A stretch of 58,926 nucleotides of DNA from Terriglobia bacterium. Lineage in GTDB: Bacteria; Acidobacteriota; Terriglobia; Terriglobales; Acidobacteriaceae. Location of the stretch: the NCBI GenBank assembly GCA_020073015.1, contig JAIQFZ010000010.1, positions 1 through 58,926 of the forward strand. The letters run 5' to 3'. The notes beneath the pieces are model-generated. The model worked only from the letters and a program-made list of their open reading frames with translations. It was not told where the DNA came from and searched no databases. This document shows, in pieces, positions 18,723 to 27,277 of this stretch. Within the stretch, counting starts at the first letter, position 1; every line of letters starts with the position of its first letter. The position numbers and the translations under genes are program-made.

Positions 18723-20111
18723 TCACGTTAGCGTCATCCTGCGGCGGAGCGGATCGGTGAGCGTTTCCTCTACGCCCTTCGGCCGCGCATGCTGAAGTTC
18801 GGGAACTGCAGACAGAGCCAGTTGAGGCAGGTCCAGGCTTTCTTCGGCGTCCTGAGGGGACTTTAGACCATACGCGCCGCGGAGAACCAAGGGTGTCAGA
18901 AGGGTGGTCAAGAGCACGACCGCAACCATCACCGCCACCTCGGACTTGGCGAAGATTCCCGTGCTAGCGCCCATGGCCGTGACGATCAGCCCCACTTCTC
19001 CCCGGGAGATCATCCCGCAGCCGACTCGCAGGCTCCGCACCCAGTCCATGCCGGAAGCCAGTGCCGCGAAGCCGCACCCTACGAGCTTTCCGATGATAGC
19101 GACCACCAGCACGACCAGCATCAGGGTCCAATGACCCTCCAATGCACGATAGTCGCTGGACAGGCCGATAGAGACGAAGAACAGCGGGATGAGCAGGCCG
19201 TGGCCAATCGCATAGAAGCTGCGTTCCACGTCCGCCTTGAACTCAGATCCCGCAAACACGTATCCCAACAGATAAGCGCCCGTAATTCCCGCCACGCTGC
19301 CGAGCCATTCGGCGCAAATCGCATAGACCAAGACCAACGCCAGAATGCAGCTCGGAACAGCCTCGTTGGCAGAGAGCTTGCGCAGTTGACGCATCAAGGG
19401 GTCCAGGCAGCGTCGCGCCGTCCCGTATCCCACGAAAAAGAAGGCCGCCACACAGAGGCTGATCACCAGCATCTGGATGACGAGCGGGTGGTTGGCAGCA
19501 AACGCGATTCGGTGTTGCAGCCAGCTGGTGGTGGCCGCTGCGACGCCGAAGGATTCTCCGTGGGCTGAGGTGCTGGAAGCTGCGAGGAAGGCCAGCACGA
19601 ATAGCCCCATCACGTCGTCAATCACCGCCGCTCCCAGAATGACGGTCGCTTCCGGCGAAGACATTTGTCCGGCATCCATCAAGGTGCGGGCAGAGATGGA
19701 GACGCTGGTCGCGGTGAGAGCTCCACCCAGGAAACAAGCGGTGGTCCAGGAGAGTCCGAACAGATGGCCGACTCCGGCGCCGAGAAGAAATGGCCACACG
19801 ACGCCGGAGAGCGCAACCACGAAGGCCGTAACGCTTGCTTCGCGCATGCGGTCGATGTCGGTCTCGATGCCCGCCATGAACATCAGGACCATGGCGCCGA
19901 CTTGCGCCAGCAGCATCAGGGCTCCGGTCGCCTGTCCACTCTCGAACAAATGCAGGTGAAGAAGGTTGACAGCTCCGGGACCGAGCAACACGCCGACCAG
20001 CAATTCGCCGAGAATAGCGGGGATTCCGAAGCGCGAACAGAGCGAGGCCCCGATCTTGCCGGCCGGAAGCAAAATGGCCAGCAGCAGCGCGAGCTGAAGG
20101 GCTGGCTGCAT
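18723..20111 (-). CDS. CPA2-family monovalent cation:proton antiporter (Kef-type)
   Basis: 462 residues, about 12 membrane helices. Family features include GIPAILGELLVGVLLGPGAVNLLHL at the first helices, AGIETDIDRMR (the glutamate-containing helix 3 region of Kef proteins), and the discontinuous helix GAAVIDDVMGLFVLA, where the Asp pair is the presumed ion-binding site. The short C-terminal tail lacks a TrkA-N domain. It probably exchanges K+ or Na+ for protons at the inner membrane. It lies in a tight operon: two bases after the TPR-like gene and four bases before the kinase gene. Confidence 0.9.
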   Translation of the reverse strand: MQPALQLALLLAILLPAGKIGASLCSRFGIPAILGELLVGVLLGPGAVNLLHLHLFESGQATGALMLLAQVGAMVLMFMAGIETDIDRMREASVTAFVVALSGVVWPFLLGAGVGHLFGLSWTTACFLGGALTATSVSISARTLMDAGQMSSPEATVILGAAVIDDVMGLFVLAFLAASSTSAHGESFGVAAATTSWLQHRIAFAANHPLVIQMLVISLCVAAFFFVGYGTARRCLDPLMRQLRKLSANEAVPSCILALVLVYAICAEWLGSVAGITGAYLLGYVFAGSEFKADVERSFYAIGHGLLIPLFFVSIGLSSDYRALEGHWTLMLVVLVVAIIGKLVGCGFAALASGMDWVRSLRVGCGMISRGEVGLIVTAMGASTGIFAKSEVAVMVAVVLLTTLLTPLVLRGAYGLKSPQDAEESLDLPQLALSAVPELQHARPKGVEETLTDPLRRRMTLT

Positions 20112-20113
20112 GG

Positions 20114-20701
20114 TTAGCGGATGTCCAAAGCGACCGCTGCTTCGCTACGAGGGCGTGACCAGAGCCGCCGAAACACCTGCGTGAGCGTCCCAAAGGGGCT
20201 TTTGTAGCCGCCCCGTTCAATCCCCTCGCGCTGCATCGTGCGGAGAGCGGCGGCTTGCCGACGCGCCAGCTCCGACTGCGCCAGGCTCTGCGAGAGCAGG
20301 GCCGCAAGCCGGGTGTGTTGCTCCGCCTTGTCGACCACCCGGAGGCGCATCCAGAGCTCGCCGAGCTTGAGTTGGGCGATGAAGCTATGGGGAGCCAGGC
20401 GTACGGATTCCCGAAGTTCCTCGATCGCGGCCTGGGCATCCAAGTTGACGCACAGCGCCATGCCCAGGAGCACGCGCAGCTCCGAAACCTCAGGGTACTG
20501 CGTCACGCATTCCCGCAACTGCTCCACCAGATGCGCTTTCTCATCTTTATCGAGCAGGTAGGGGTCAGCGAACATTCTCAACAGAAGAGTTTGCGTGGTT
20601 GGCGAAATCGAAGCGAGCGCCAGCGAAGATACACGTGCGCTCAGAGCGACCTTGGTTGTTCTGTCGTCGAGTACGATGTCGGTGTTTGTCATCTCATCCA
20701 T
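20114..20701 (-). CDS. TPR-like helical protein at the head of the antiporter operon
   Basis: About 195 residues from ATG 20701; ATG 20692, which has a weak GGATGAG, is an alternative, and the frame opens farther upstream at 20767. The central part shows tetratricopeptide-like spacing: YPEVSELRVLLGMALCVNLD, AAIEELRESVRLAPHSFIAQ, LKLGELWMRLRVVDKAEQHT. No signal peptide or membrane helix is seen, so it is cytosolic. It is followed immediately by the antiporter and kinase genes, suggesting an adaptor or regulatory role for that transporter, though this is inference from position. Confidence 0.65.
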   Translation of the reverse strand: MDEMTNTDIVLDDRTTKVALSARVSSLALASISPTTQTLLLRMFADPYLLDKDEKAHLVEQLRECVTQYPEVSELRVLLGMALCVNLDAQAAIEELRESVRLAPHSFIAQLKLGELWMRLRVVDKAEQHTRLAALLSQSLAQSELARRQAAALRTMQREGIERGGYKSPFGTLTQVFRRLWSRPRSEAAVALDIR

Positions 20702-20811
20702 ATAGGTTATTGGGTGATGCCACTTGCAAAACGACACGTTTGCTACGGGAAGACTGGCAAGGCGCAACTCTCAACAAGTGCGCCTTGCCAATCCGATTCG
20801 ACGCCGGCCAT

Positions 20812-22506
20812 CTACGCGACGGCAAACTCGCGTGGTGTGCGTGCGAATATGTCGGGCTCCTGGTTGAAGACAAACTCGGGGTATCCGAGTTGCCCCATTT
20901 CCGGAAGATCGAGACCTGCCACCTCAGTTTCTGCCGAAACTCGATGACCCAAGAAAAACTCGAGGCCGAGGTTCAGCGCGAAACTACAAGTGAATACGAA
21001 GCCGAGCAAGGTGGAGATACCCACCAACTGTGCGGCCAGCTGGCTCGCATCACCGTAGAACAGTCCCGTGACCGAGCCCGTGACACCATTCCAGCTGCCG
21101 CCGTAGTTGCTGGTACCGTCAGCAAACAAGCCCACCGAAAGAACGCCCCACAGGCCGTTTGTGCCGTGTACGGAGATGGCCCCGACGGGATCGTCCACCT
21201 TCATTACATTTTCGACAAAGGCAACGCTCAGACACACGAGCACGCCGGCAATCAGGCCAATGATCGCGGAACTTGGCGCGCTGACGAAGCCGCTGGGCGC
21301 GGTAATTGCGACCAACCCCGCCAGCAGCCCGTTGCCGCTCATCGAGGCGTCCGGCTTGCCCTTGAAGATCCACATGTAGAGCATCGCGCCAAACGTCCCG
21401 GTGCAGCCGGCTAGCATCGTGTTCACCGCGATGGACCCGATGCGCAGGTTGCCGTTCGCGGAGGCCCCGAGCGTGCTGCCCGGATTGAATCCGAACCAGC
21501 CAAAGGCCAGGATGAAGCAGCCGATCAGCACCGCGGAAATATCGTGCCCGATGATCGCGTTGCTCGATCCGTCGCGGTTGAACTTGCCGATGCGCGGGCC
21601 GACGATGAGTGCTACAGCGAGCGCTGTCAACCCTCCCACCGCGTGCACGACACCAGACCCGGCAAAGTCACAGTATCCTTTGCCCAGGCCAAGGTTGGCT
21701 CCCAGCTGAGACAGCCAGCCCGCGCCCCACGCCCAGTTAGCAAACAGCGGATAGGTGAAGGCACCCATCAGCACCGAGGACACGCAGAAAGTTAGAAACT
21801 TCCAACGCTCGGCGCATGCGCCGGTCACGATCGTCAGTGCCGTGTCCATGAACACCATCTGGAACAGGAAGATGACCATCACGCCGACGTCGTAGGCGTG
21901 GCCCGATAGAAACATCCCGCTTTGGCCGAAAATCCCCCACGTCTTTCCGAAGAGAGAAATCGGGTGTTCGAGGGACAGCGGTTGCAAGCCACCCAGGTTG
22001 CCGTTTCCCGCGGCACCACCCATCTGAATCGCGAAGCCGATCAGCCAATAAGCGAGCAGGCCGCAACCGTACACAGCGAAATTCATCATGTAGGTGTGGT
22101 TGGCATTCTTGACCCGGCACAAGCCTGCTTCCACCATGGCGAAACCGGCTTGCATGAACATGACGAGGAAGCCGGTGATCAGCGTCCAGGTGAAGTTGAT
22201 GGCGACCTTGTTTTGTCCCACCTGATTGGCGACATCCGGAAGCGTTATGCCGGCCTTCGAGTCGGAGGCAGGAACATCACTAATAGTTCCAGTGAGCGTG
22301 CCGCCGGGATCGCCCTTCTGCAGATCGGCAGTGGCGGGCGCCTTGGCCGCAGCGTCTTTCAACTCTGCGGCGGATGCGGATGGCGGGGCCGCAGCCGGAG
22401 TGGAAGCCGGCGCCGGAGCTGATGACTGAGCGTGGGCTAACCCACCGGTCATCAAACCCAGCGCCAGGAGACAAGCGCAAAGACATCTGGTTCGCATTCG
22501 CATCAT
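20812..22506 (-). CDS. amtB: Ammonium transporter with signal peptide
   Basis: Start taken at ATG 22506, where GGAG lies nine bases upstream; the frame is open to 22707. A cleavable signal peptide (MMRMRTRCLCACLLALGLMT...AHAQ) and an Ala/Pro-rich spacer of about 60 residues precede the Amt core, which has eleven helices. Core signatures include FVMFMQAGFAMVEAGLCRVKN-type sequence, DFAGSGVVHAVGGLTALAVA (first pore histidine region), and SVHGTNGLWGVLSVGLFADG (second pore histidine). It carries ammonium across the inner membrane. No GlnK gene is adjacent. It is the last gene of an operon whose leader contains paired hairpins suited to the neighbouring ANTAR protein. Confidence 0.93.
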   Translation of the reverse strand: MMRMRTRCLCACLLALGLMTGGLAHAQSSAPAPASTPAAAPPSASAAELKDAAAKAPATADLQKGDPGGTLTGTISDVPASDSKAGITLPDVANQVGQNKVAINFTWTLITGFLVMFMQAGFAMVEAGLCRVKNANHTYMMNFAVYGCGLLAYWLIGFAIQMGGAAGNGNLGGLQPLSLEHPISLFGKTWGIFGQSGMFLSGHAYDVGVMVIFLFQMVFMDTALTIVTGACAERWKFLTFCVSSVLMGAFTYPLFANWAWGAGWLSQLGANLGLGKGYCDFAGSGVVHAVGGLTALAVALIVGPRIGKFNRDGSSNAIIGHDISAVLIGCFILAFGWFGFNPGSTLGASANGNLRIGSIAVNTMLAGCTGTFGAMLYMWIFKGKPDASMSGNGLLAGLVAITAPSGFVSAPSSAIIGLIAGVLVCLSVAFVENVMKVDDPVGAISVHGTNGLWGVLSVGLFADGTSNYGGSWNGVTGSVTGLFYGDASQLAAQLVGISTLLGFVFTCSFALNLGLEFFLGHRVSAETEVAGLDLPEMGQLGYPEFVFNQEPDIFARTPREFAVA

Positions 22507-22559
22507 TGTTGTTCGCTCCATAGTTTTTTCTTTTGCCGCCGCTCGCGAAGCCGGCGCGT

Positions 22560-22949
22560 CTAGACCTTCCAAATCGCGTTTTTGTTGAAAGCGGCCGGCA
22601 GAACGTACACAATCCCGACCAAACTCACCCCGATACCGAGCAGGCCGAGAACAATCCGGCCTCCCGTCCCGGTCACCACGTGCAATCCGAACAAGATCAG
22701 GATCCATCCGAAGCAGGCGATGAAGGCGCCCAGCAACTTCATGGTTCCGGCTCCCCGGTTTTGCGCGGGCTTCCCTTCCAGCGGCTTGAGCTTCCTAAAT
22801 CCTGCAAGACTTGCCAGCAGGACTCCTGCCCCCAGCAGCGTCAGCAACTTGCCTGATCCGCTGGAGAAATATGCAATCCCAGCACACGTCACCGTCAATC
22901 CCACAAGAAAGGTTGTGAGCGAACGGCCTTGCCCTGCACTTGCTGCCAT
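22560..22949 (-). CDS. Four-helix small membrane protein upstream of amtB
   Basis: 129 residues with a strong ribosome-binding site (GAGGAGGAAG three bases before ATG). Four hydrophobic helices are evident: LTTFLVGLTVTCAGIAYFS, LLTLLGAGVLLASLAGF, LLGAFIACFGWILILFGLHVV and IVLGLLGIGVSLVGIVYVLP. I do not recognise a named family. It precedes amtB by 53 bases on the same strand and lies about 30 bases after the hypothetical gene, so it is probably part of the ammonium operon. Confidence 0.75.
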   Translation of the reverse strand: MAASAGQGRSLTTFLVGLTVTCAGIAYFSSGSGKLLTLLGAGVLLASLAGFRKLKPLEGKPAQNRGAGTMKLLGAFIACFGWILILFGLHVVTGTGGRIVLGLLGIGVSLVGIVYVLPAAFNKNAIWKV

Positions 22950-22981
22950 GAACTTCCTCCTCGACCCGGAAGGGTCACTTC

Positions 22982-23452
22982 CTACGTTGCAAATCCAAAA
23001 CTGCGATCCTTGGGCGGGAGTGCTTTCAGAACCCCGTCCTCAAGAGAGAAGTGGAATCCACACAACTTTGCCCGCATTGCGACCGAACTTACTCTCGGCG
23101 GGGGTTGGTCTTCTCTTGCTACCGTTCCTGTGATGATGAGTTCCGCCGCCTCGGCTGCCGACTGACGGTAGACGCGAAACTTGGCGCTGCGAATCTCGGA
23201 AAGCATTTCGAACATGATGTCGCGTATCTTCATCGCGTCTCGCAGGGCCTGCAATGTCTGGTTTCGCTCGGCTACACCGGGGGGCAAGTCCGCGTCCCAT
23301 GGATCCGGCGGCCGGGCGATCCATTCGCATTCCGCCACATCGCCGCGCAATTCCAGCCGCAGCAGACGCAGGGGCGCACGCGACAACTCTCCATACAGCA
23401 GTCGCCGACGCACTCGCCGAATGAAGTCGGCTGCTTCCCAGAGCGGAGTCAT
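22982..23452 (-). CDS. Conserved-looking hypothetical protein (156 aa)
   Basis: Start at ATG 23452, which overlaps the stop of the preceding gene as ATGA, implying translational coupling. The sequence begins MTPLWEAADFIRRVRRRLLYGELSRAPLRLLRLE and continues with a helical middle (TLQALRDAMKIRDIMFEMLSEI) and a basic C-terminus ending in DRSFGFAT. No membrane helix or known motif is visible. Although the function is unknown, the operon context (membrane protein upstream, membrane protein and amtB downstream) points to a role with the ammonium transporter. Confidence 0.6.
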   Translation of the reverse strand: MTPLWEAADFIRRVRRRLLYGELSRAPLRLLRLELRGDVAECEWIARPPDPWDADLPPGVAERNQTLQALRDAMKIRDIMFEMLSEIRSAKFRVYRQSAAEAAELIITGTVAREDQPPPRVSSVAMRAKLCGFHFSLEDGVLKALPPKDRSFGFAT

Positions 23453-23757
23453 CGCCGCCGCACTCCACTGCGGGTGTCCGTTCCAACCGGCAGGGCGAGA
23501 AATACCAGGAACTGCAGCCCGACCATTACCTCGAGGACGAGCGGCAGCGGCTGTTGCAGCCGAATCACCAACATCAGCGCCACCATCGAGAACCACTGCC
23601 ATCGCGTCCGCCGCAACCGTTCCAGCCGATCAGAAAGCCGGAAGAACTCGCCGAACGTCATCCTGTGGTCAGCGGCGAACGGCGCATGTGCGCGGATACA
23701 GGCGACCGCAAAGAAGCCTGCCATCAATAACTCGAATAAGATCGTCCTACCGTCCAT
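23449..23757 (-). CDS. Small membrane protein opening the ammonium operon
   Basis: 102 residues from ATG 23757, with GGAG seven bases upstream. One N-terminal hydrophobic segment (ILFELLMAGFFAVACIRAHA), a basic middle (RLSDRLERLRRTRWQW), then two more hydrophobic stretches (FSMVALMLVIRLQQPLPLVL and VMVGLQFLVFLALPV). The stop overlaps the next start by four bases. The family is not recognised. It is the first gene downstream of the paired hairpins at 23883-23931, so it would be the first gene controlled by them. Confidence 0.6.
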   Translation of the reverse strand: MDGRTILFELLMAGFFAVACIRAHAPFAADHRMTFGEFFRLSDRLERLRRTRWQWFSMVALMLVIRLQQPLPLVLEVMVGLQFLVFLALPVGTDTRSGVRRR

Positions 23758-24077
23758 CGCTTGGCTCCGCTCCGCGAGCGCATCAGGGGCGCTCGAACAA
23801 TCGAATGGCGTAACAGCCGCGGGCAATCCAGCTCGACGGCTCGCGCACAAGCCATTACGCACTCACAATATTTCGTTGAATCGGCACAGCATCGTGCCAA
23901 AGAATCGCCTCTTCTCAGCATCGAAAAGAGGGAGCAACTTCCGTTACCTACAGTCCCACTTACCCGGGAATTTTGCTTGCTGTTACCTGCAAAGTCAAAT
24001 TCAAACTTTTTATTGGCGTCATCATCCGGGACCGATCACTCCGGCAACCACATGAGACGCGTTTCGCGCACCCTCGA
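23758..24077 (-). other. Leader region of the ammonium operon
   Basis: This 320-base stretch holds the paired hairpins, an additional perfect 7-bp hairpin (CGAGCGC with GCGCTCG, loop CCCTGAT) just before the ribosome-binding site of the first gene, and inverted AATGGC/GCCATT elements. No gene and no obvious T-run terminator is present, so control of downstream transcription or translation could work through these structures. Confidence 0.55.
23883..23931 (-). ncRNA. Dual hexaloop hairpins, candidate ANTAR RNA target
   Basis: Read on the minus strand, the first hairpin (23931-23908) has a nine-pair stem CCUCUUUUC/GAGAAGAGG with one U-G pair. After a nine-base linker, the second (23898-23883) has a five-pair stem GGCAC/GUGCC. 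Both close a six-base loop with the same sequence, GAUGCU. ANTAR proteins are known to bind two consecutive hairpins with six-base loops, usually with A at loop position 1 and G at position 4; here position 4 is G but position 1 is G. The pair sits 147 bases after the ANTAR gene stop and about 126 bases before the first gene of the ammonium operon. Confidence 0.6.
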
Positions 24078-24833
24078 TTAGCCCTGTTTTACCGCGTAGC
24101 TCAGAACGACTGCCTGCGCGATGTCCTTCATGGACATTCGCCGATGTTGGCTCTGGCGCTGGAGCATGAGGTAGGCTTCCTGCTCGCTGATCTTCAGATC
24201 GTGCTGCAAGATGCCCTTGGCGCGCTCCACCAGCTTTCGCACTTCCAGCCGATCCGCCAGTTGCGACTTCTCTTTCTCCAGACGGGCCATTTCGATCTCG
24301 GCACCCACCAGGAAACCGACCGTCGAAATCAAGGTGATTTCGCGTTCGCTGTAACTGTGCCGGGCGACATTCTGCAGATTGATCACTCCCACGACGCGTC
24401 CCCGGCTGAGCAGAGGAACCGACAAGAACGCTTCAAAGCGATCCTCGGGCAACTCGTTGAAGAACTGAAACCGGGGGTCGCGGGAAGCATTCTGGGATAC
24501 CGCGACCGGCTGGCGATGTTCGGCAACCCAGCCGGTGATACCTTGCCCCAGCTTCAGTTTGAGCCGGTCCACGGCTTCCGGGTGCGGATTCTTGGAAGCC
24601 CGCAGGACCAACTCGTCCCCTTCCAGAATGTAGACAAAGCACGAGTCACACTTCACCACGGAGGTGACAAATTCGACGACCTGTGCCAGAACATCGTGAA
24701 AAGGGACTGAGGCAGCCATTCGGCTGGCGATGCCATGAAGAACGGCGTGTTGCCGCGCGAATGGATCGGGCTGCTCAACGCAAACCGGCAGCAGCGGCCG
24801 ACTGCTCGGGTGCCATCCCCCAGAAGTACTCAT
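24078..24833 (-). CDS. GAF-ANTAR transcription antiterminator
   Basis: 251 residues: a GAF sensor domain (about 30-180, with LGQGITGWVAEHRQPVAVS and SVPLLSRGRVVGVINLQN), a coiled-coil linker (ARLEKEKSQLADRLEVRKLV) and an ANTAR RNA-binding domain (about 190-245, KLVERAKGILQHDLKISEQE followed by an AYLMLQRQS helix). ANTAR proteins such as NasR, AmiR and EutV bind paired hairpins in leader RNAs and prevent termination, often in nitrogen metabolism. Immediately downstream on the same strand is the leader with paired hairpins and the amtB operon, so this is very likely its target. No Shine-Dalgarno precedes ATG 24833; the start may be internal. Confidence 0.9.
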   Translation of the reverse strand: MSTSGGWHPSSRPLLPVCVEQPDPFARQHAVLHGIASRMAASVPFHDVLAQVVEFVTSVVKCDSCFVYILEGDELVLRASKNPHPEAVDRLKLKLGQGITGWVAEHRQPVAVSQNASRDPRFQFFNELPEDRFEAFLSVPLLSRGRVVGVINLQNVARHSYSEREITLISTVGFLVGAEIEMARLEKEKSQLADRLEVRKLVERAKGILQHDLKISEQEAYLMLQRQSQHRRMSMKDIAQAVVLSYAVKQG

Positions 24834-24893
24834 GCAGCCACGCTAGACAGTTGGGTGGTGTAAGACAATCATCCTTTGGTATGGGTAGCCATG

Positions 24894-24917
24894 AAAAAAA
24901 CCGATCCAGGAAATCGG
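24894..24917 (-). terminator. Intrinsic terminator after the FixJ-type regulator
   Basis: On the minus strand, stem CCGAT/ATCGG (24917-24913 with 24905-24901), loop TTCCTGG, then seven T residues (24900-24894). It starts six bases after the regulator's stop codon and separates the two-component operon from the ANTAR gene. Confidence 0.85.
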
Positions 24918-24922
24918 AATCG

Positions 24923-25546
24923 CTATCTGCGGGGGCGCGGTTTGAGTTTGTCCGACATCCTGACCAAGTCGGCCAGGGATGCAGCTTCCATTTTCTGCAT
25001 CACACGACTGCGATGAATCTTCACTGTGACTTCACTTAAACCGAGTTGGGCGCCGATCTGCTTGTTGATGAGGCCGGTTACGACGAGGTCCATCACCTCG
25101 CGTTCTCGCGACGTGAGCTGCTCCACTCGCGATTGCAGAATCGAAACCTCAGCTTGCTCTTCGCGGCGGATGCGGTCCCGATCAAGACCGTGATGCACCG
25201 CTGCCAGAAGGTCTTCCTTCTGGAAAGGTTTCATCAGGAACTCGATGGCTCCTGCTTTCATGGCCCGCGAGGTCATGGGGACATCGCCGTGCGCGGTAAT
25301 AAAGATGATGGGAATGGACAGGTTTGCTTTCGCGAGCTGCTCCTGGAACTCAAGGCCGCTCACTCCCGGAAGCCTCACGTCGAGCACCAGGCAGCTGGGC
25401 CCGTTGGGGCGCGGCGCCTTCCAGAACTCTTCGGTAGAAGCAAACAGCTTGGCACGCAGACCAACCGCTTCGAGCAGGTTGCTGATGGCATCGCGAACGG
25501 AGGCGTCGTCATCAACAACGAAGATGGTGGGCCGGGCGTCAGCCAT
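24923..25546 (-). CDS. FixJ/NarL-type response regulator
   Basis: 207 residues starting at ATG 25546, which overlaps the kinase stop by eight bases (ATGGCTGA), so translation is coupled. Receiver domain (about 1-120) with the DDD acidic cluster, phosphoacceptor Asp in CLVLDVRLPGVSGLEF, ITAHGD and the Lys in FLMKPFQKEDLL. A LuxR-type helix-turn-helix follows (about 140-200: LTSREREVMDLVVTGLINKQ, then GLSEVTVKIHRSRVMQKM). It matches the FixJ/TtrR subfamily and is partner of the kinase upstream. Targets are unknown; nitrogen-oxide genes and amtB are nearby. Confidence 0.92.
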   Translation of the reverse strand: MADARPTIFVVDDDASVRDAISNLLEAVGLRAKLFASTEEFWKAPRPNGPSCLVLDVRLPGVSGLEFQEQLAKANLSIPIIFITAHGDVPMTSRAMKAGAIEFLMKPFQKEDLLAAVHHGLDRDRIRREEQAEVSILQSRVEQLTSREREVMDLVVTGLINKQIGAQLGLSEVTVKIHRSRVMQKMEAASLADLVRMSDKLKPRPRR

Positions 25547-26678
25547 CGGAATCCCGCGGACGAACTGGAAGTGTAAATTCAAAGATAGCGCCGCCGGAAG
25601 AGCGCGGTGTCGCCCAGAGCCGGCCCTCATGTGCCTCAACAATCGAGCGACTGATCGACAACCCCATGCCGATGCCATGGGGCTTCGTCGTGAAAAATGG
25701 TTGGAAGACCTTCTCCGCAGTCTCCGCGTTCAGGCCGACTCCGGTGTCTTCGACGCGCACCATCACGTCGGCCTCGTTCGCGCGCGCGCTGATGAGCAGT
25801 TCTTTCGGGAAGTTGGTCGTCTCCGCCATCGCATCCATGCCATTCATCATGAGGTTAAGCAGGACCTGCTGCAACTGAACCCGGTCCGCTTTGACTTTGG
25901 GCAGCCCGGGGACAAGGTCGGTTCGGATCGCGATGCCGCGCCGCACGGCTTCATCGCGCAGAAATGTGGTCAATTCGTGAATTACTTCGTTGACATCAAG
26001 CCAGGTCTTCGCCGGTGCCTCCTTCTTGACGAGCGCGCGAATGCGGCTAAGGACGGCACCTGCCCGCGTGCCGTCCTGGATGATCCGCTCAACCGTCTGG
26101 CGCGTCTTCTCAAGGTTCGGAGGACTTGCCGAAAGCCACTCGATACAGGCATGTCCGTGTGTCACCACAGCCGTAAGCGGCTGGTTGATTTCATGGGCAA
26201 TTGAAGACGTGAGCTCACCCATGCTCAGAACCTGCGAAAGATGAGCGAGTTCTGTTTGCGTCTTCATCAGCTCGGCCGTTCGTTCGGACACCCGGACCTC
26301 CAGCTGGTCGAGCGCTTCCTTGAGCGCTACCTCGCTCTTTTTCTTCGCAGAACTTACCCAACTAGCCGCCAAGGCGCACGCCACGAATGCAGCAAAGTAA
26401 GCCTCCGCGGTCGTACTGATGGAAAACGAATAGAACGGAGGCACAAAGAAATACTCAACAAGAACTGTTGAAAGTAGTACCGCGAAAAGCCCCGCGGCCG
26501 TCCCTCCGAACCAGGCGCTCGCCATTACCGCGCCGAAGAATAGGAACAAGAAGGGATACGGGAAGAGACGCTGGAGCAACAAAGTCGGAACAAAAGCCGC
26601 CATCACAAAAAGCAAAGTGAACCCGCAGTGCCGGATCAGTGAGCGAATTGGCCCTTCAGGGAGTACGTCGGTTTGCAT
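25539..26678 (-). CDS. Membrane sensor histidine kinase with DUF4118 input domain
   Basis: 379 residues from ATG 26678 (AAGGA just upstream; the frame is open farther out to 26903). Three or four membrane helices near the N-terminus (GFTLLFVMAAFVPTLLLQ, then FLFLFFGAVMASAWFGG, AAGLFAVLLSTVLVEYFF) form a KdpD-like DUF4118 unit. After a coiled coil (LDQLEVRVSERTAELMKTQT), the HisKA box is MGELTSSIAHEINQPLTAVV and the ATPase domain shows DRVQLQQVLLNLMMNGMDAM, DTGVGL and GIGMGLSISRSIVEAH. This is the FixL-like subfamily. It phosphorylates the coupled FixJ-type regulator. The signal is unknown. Confidence 0.92.
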   Translation of the reverse strand: MQTDVLPEGPIRSLIRHCGFTLLFVMAAFVPTLLLQRLFPYPFLFLFFGAVMASAWFGGTAAGLFAVLLSTVLVEYFFVPPFYSFSISTTAEAYFAAFVACALAASWVSSAKKKSEVALKEALDQLEVRVSERTAELMKTQTELAHLSQVLSMGELTSSIAHEINQPLTAVVTHGHACIEWLSASPPNLEKTRQTVERIIQDGTRAGAVLSRIRALVKKEAPAKTWLDVNEVIHELTTFLRDEAVRRGIAIRTDLVPGLPKVKADRVQLQQVLLNLMMNGMDAMAETTNFPKELLISARANEADVMVRVEDTGVGLNAETAEKVFQPFFTTKPHGIGMGLSISRSIVEAHEGRLWATPRSSGGAIFEFTLPVRPRDSDG

Positions 26679-26689
26679 AGATTCCTTGC

Positions 26690-27145
26690 TCACGCCACAG
26701 TGCAAATAGCCAGACGGTAGCGTGAGCTGAAACTGCAGCTCCCGCGCGTCCCGTCGAAATGAAAAGTTTGGCCAAGAATACCTCCTGCCTCCTGACTGTT
26801 CAAACCGGCAAAGCCGTCTACCAGTCCAGGCAGAATATAAGTGCCCGTATAATCGAGCGTCTTTGCGTATTTGGGGATCTTGACGAGGGCGGCGGGCTGC
26901 CACGCCTTCAATGCGGCTGCGCCTCGGCGTTCAAGAATCATCTGTTTATCGAAGCCTTTGATGGCCCGATCCGCAATCGCAGGATCAACAACGTGCGGAC
27001 CGCACCGCAGACGGGTTTGTTGAACGCAGCCGGGCAGGATCATGTGCAGCGCGTACCGACTGTCAGTTGGGATGAGATTTCCACAGAGTGTACGGAAGGC
27101 GTACACGCCATAAAATCGCGATCGTGCATCATTCCGCATCGGCAC
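26690..27145 (-). pseudogene. Decayed amidohydrolase-like fragment
   Basis: Within this frame the phrase KTLDYTGTYILPGLVDGFAG followed by LNSQ matches the N-terminal part of amidohydrolases (the G-x-x-LPGLIDxH/F segment after the first beta-sandwich). Everything before it is unlike a normal N-terminus, and after it the frame loses resemblance and stops at 26690, without the metal-binding HxH or the barrel. It is therefore a remnant, abutting the histidine kinase gene upstream. Its 5' portion also carries the short sequence shared with the start of the window. Confidence 0.45.
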
Positions 27146-27277
27146 ATGCGTGCGCTTTGACCCCTCGCTCTGTTGCCCAGTGGCTCCGAAGAAACTAGAA
27201 CCTGGCGTCGACCCGTCGGAAACTCAGAATCGTACGCCGCCGACATCCGCGCGGGCCGACACCGCCGCCGTCGCCGG

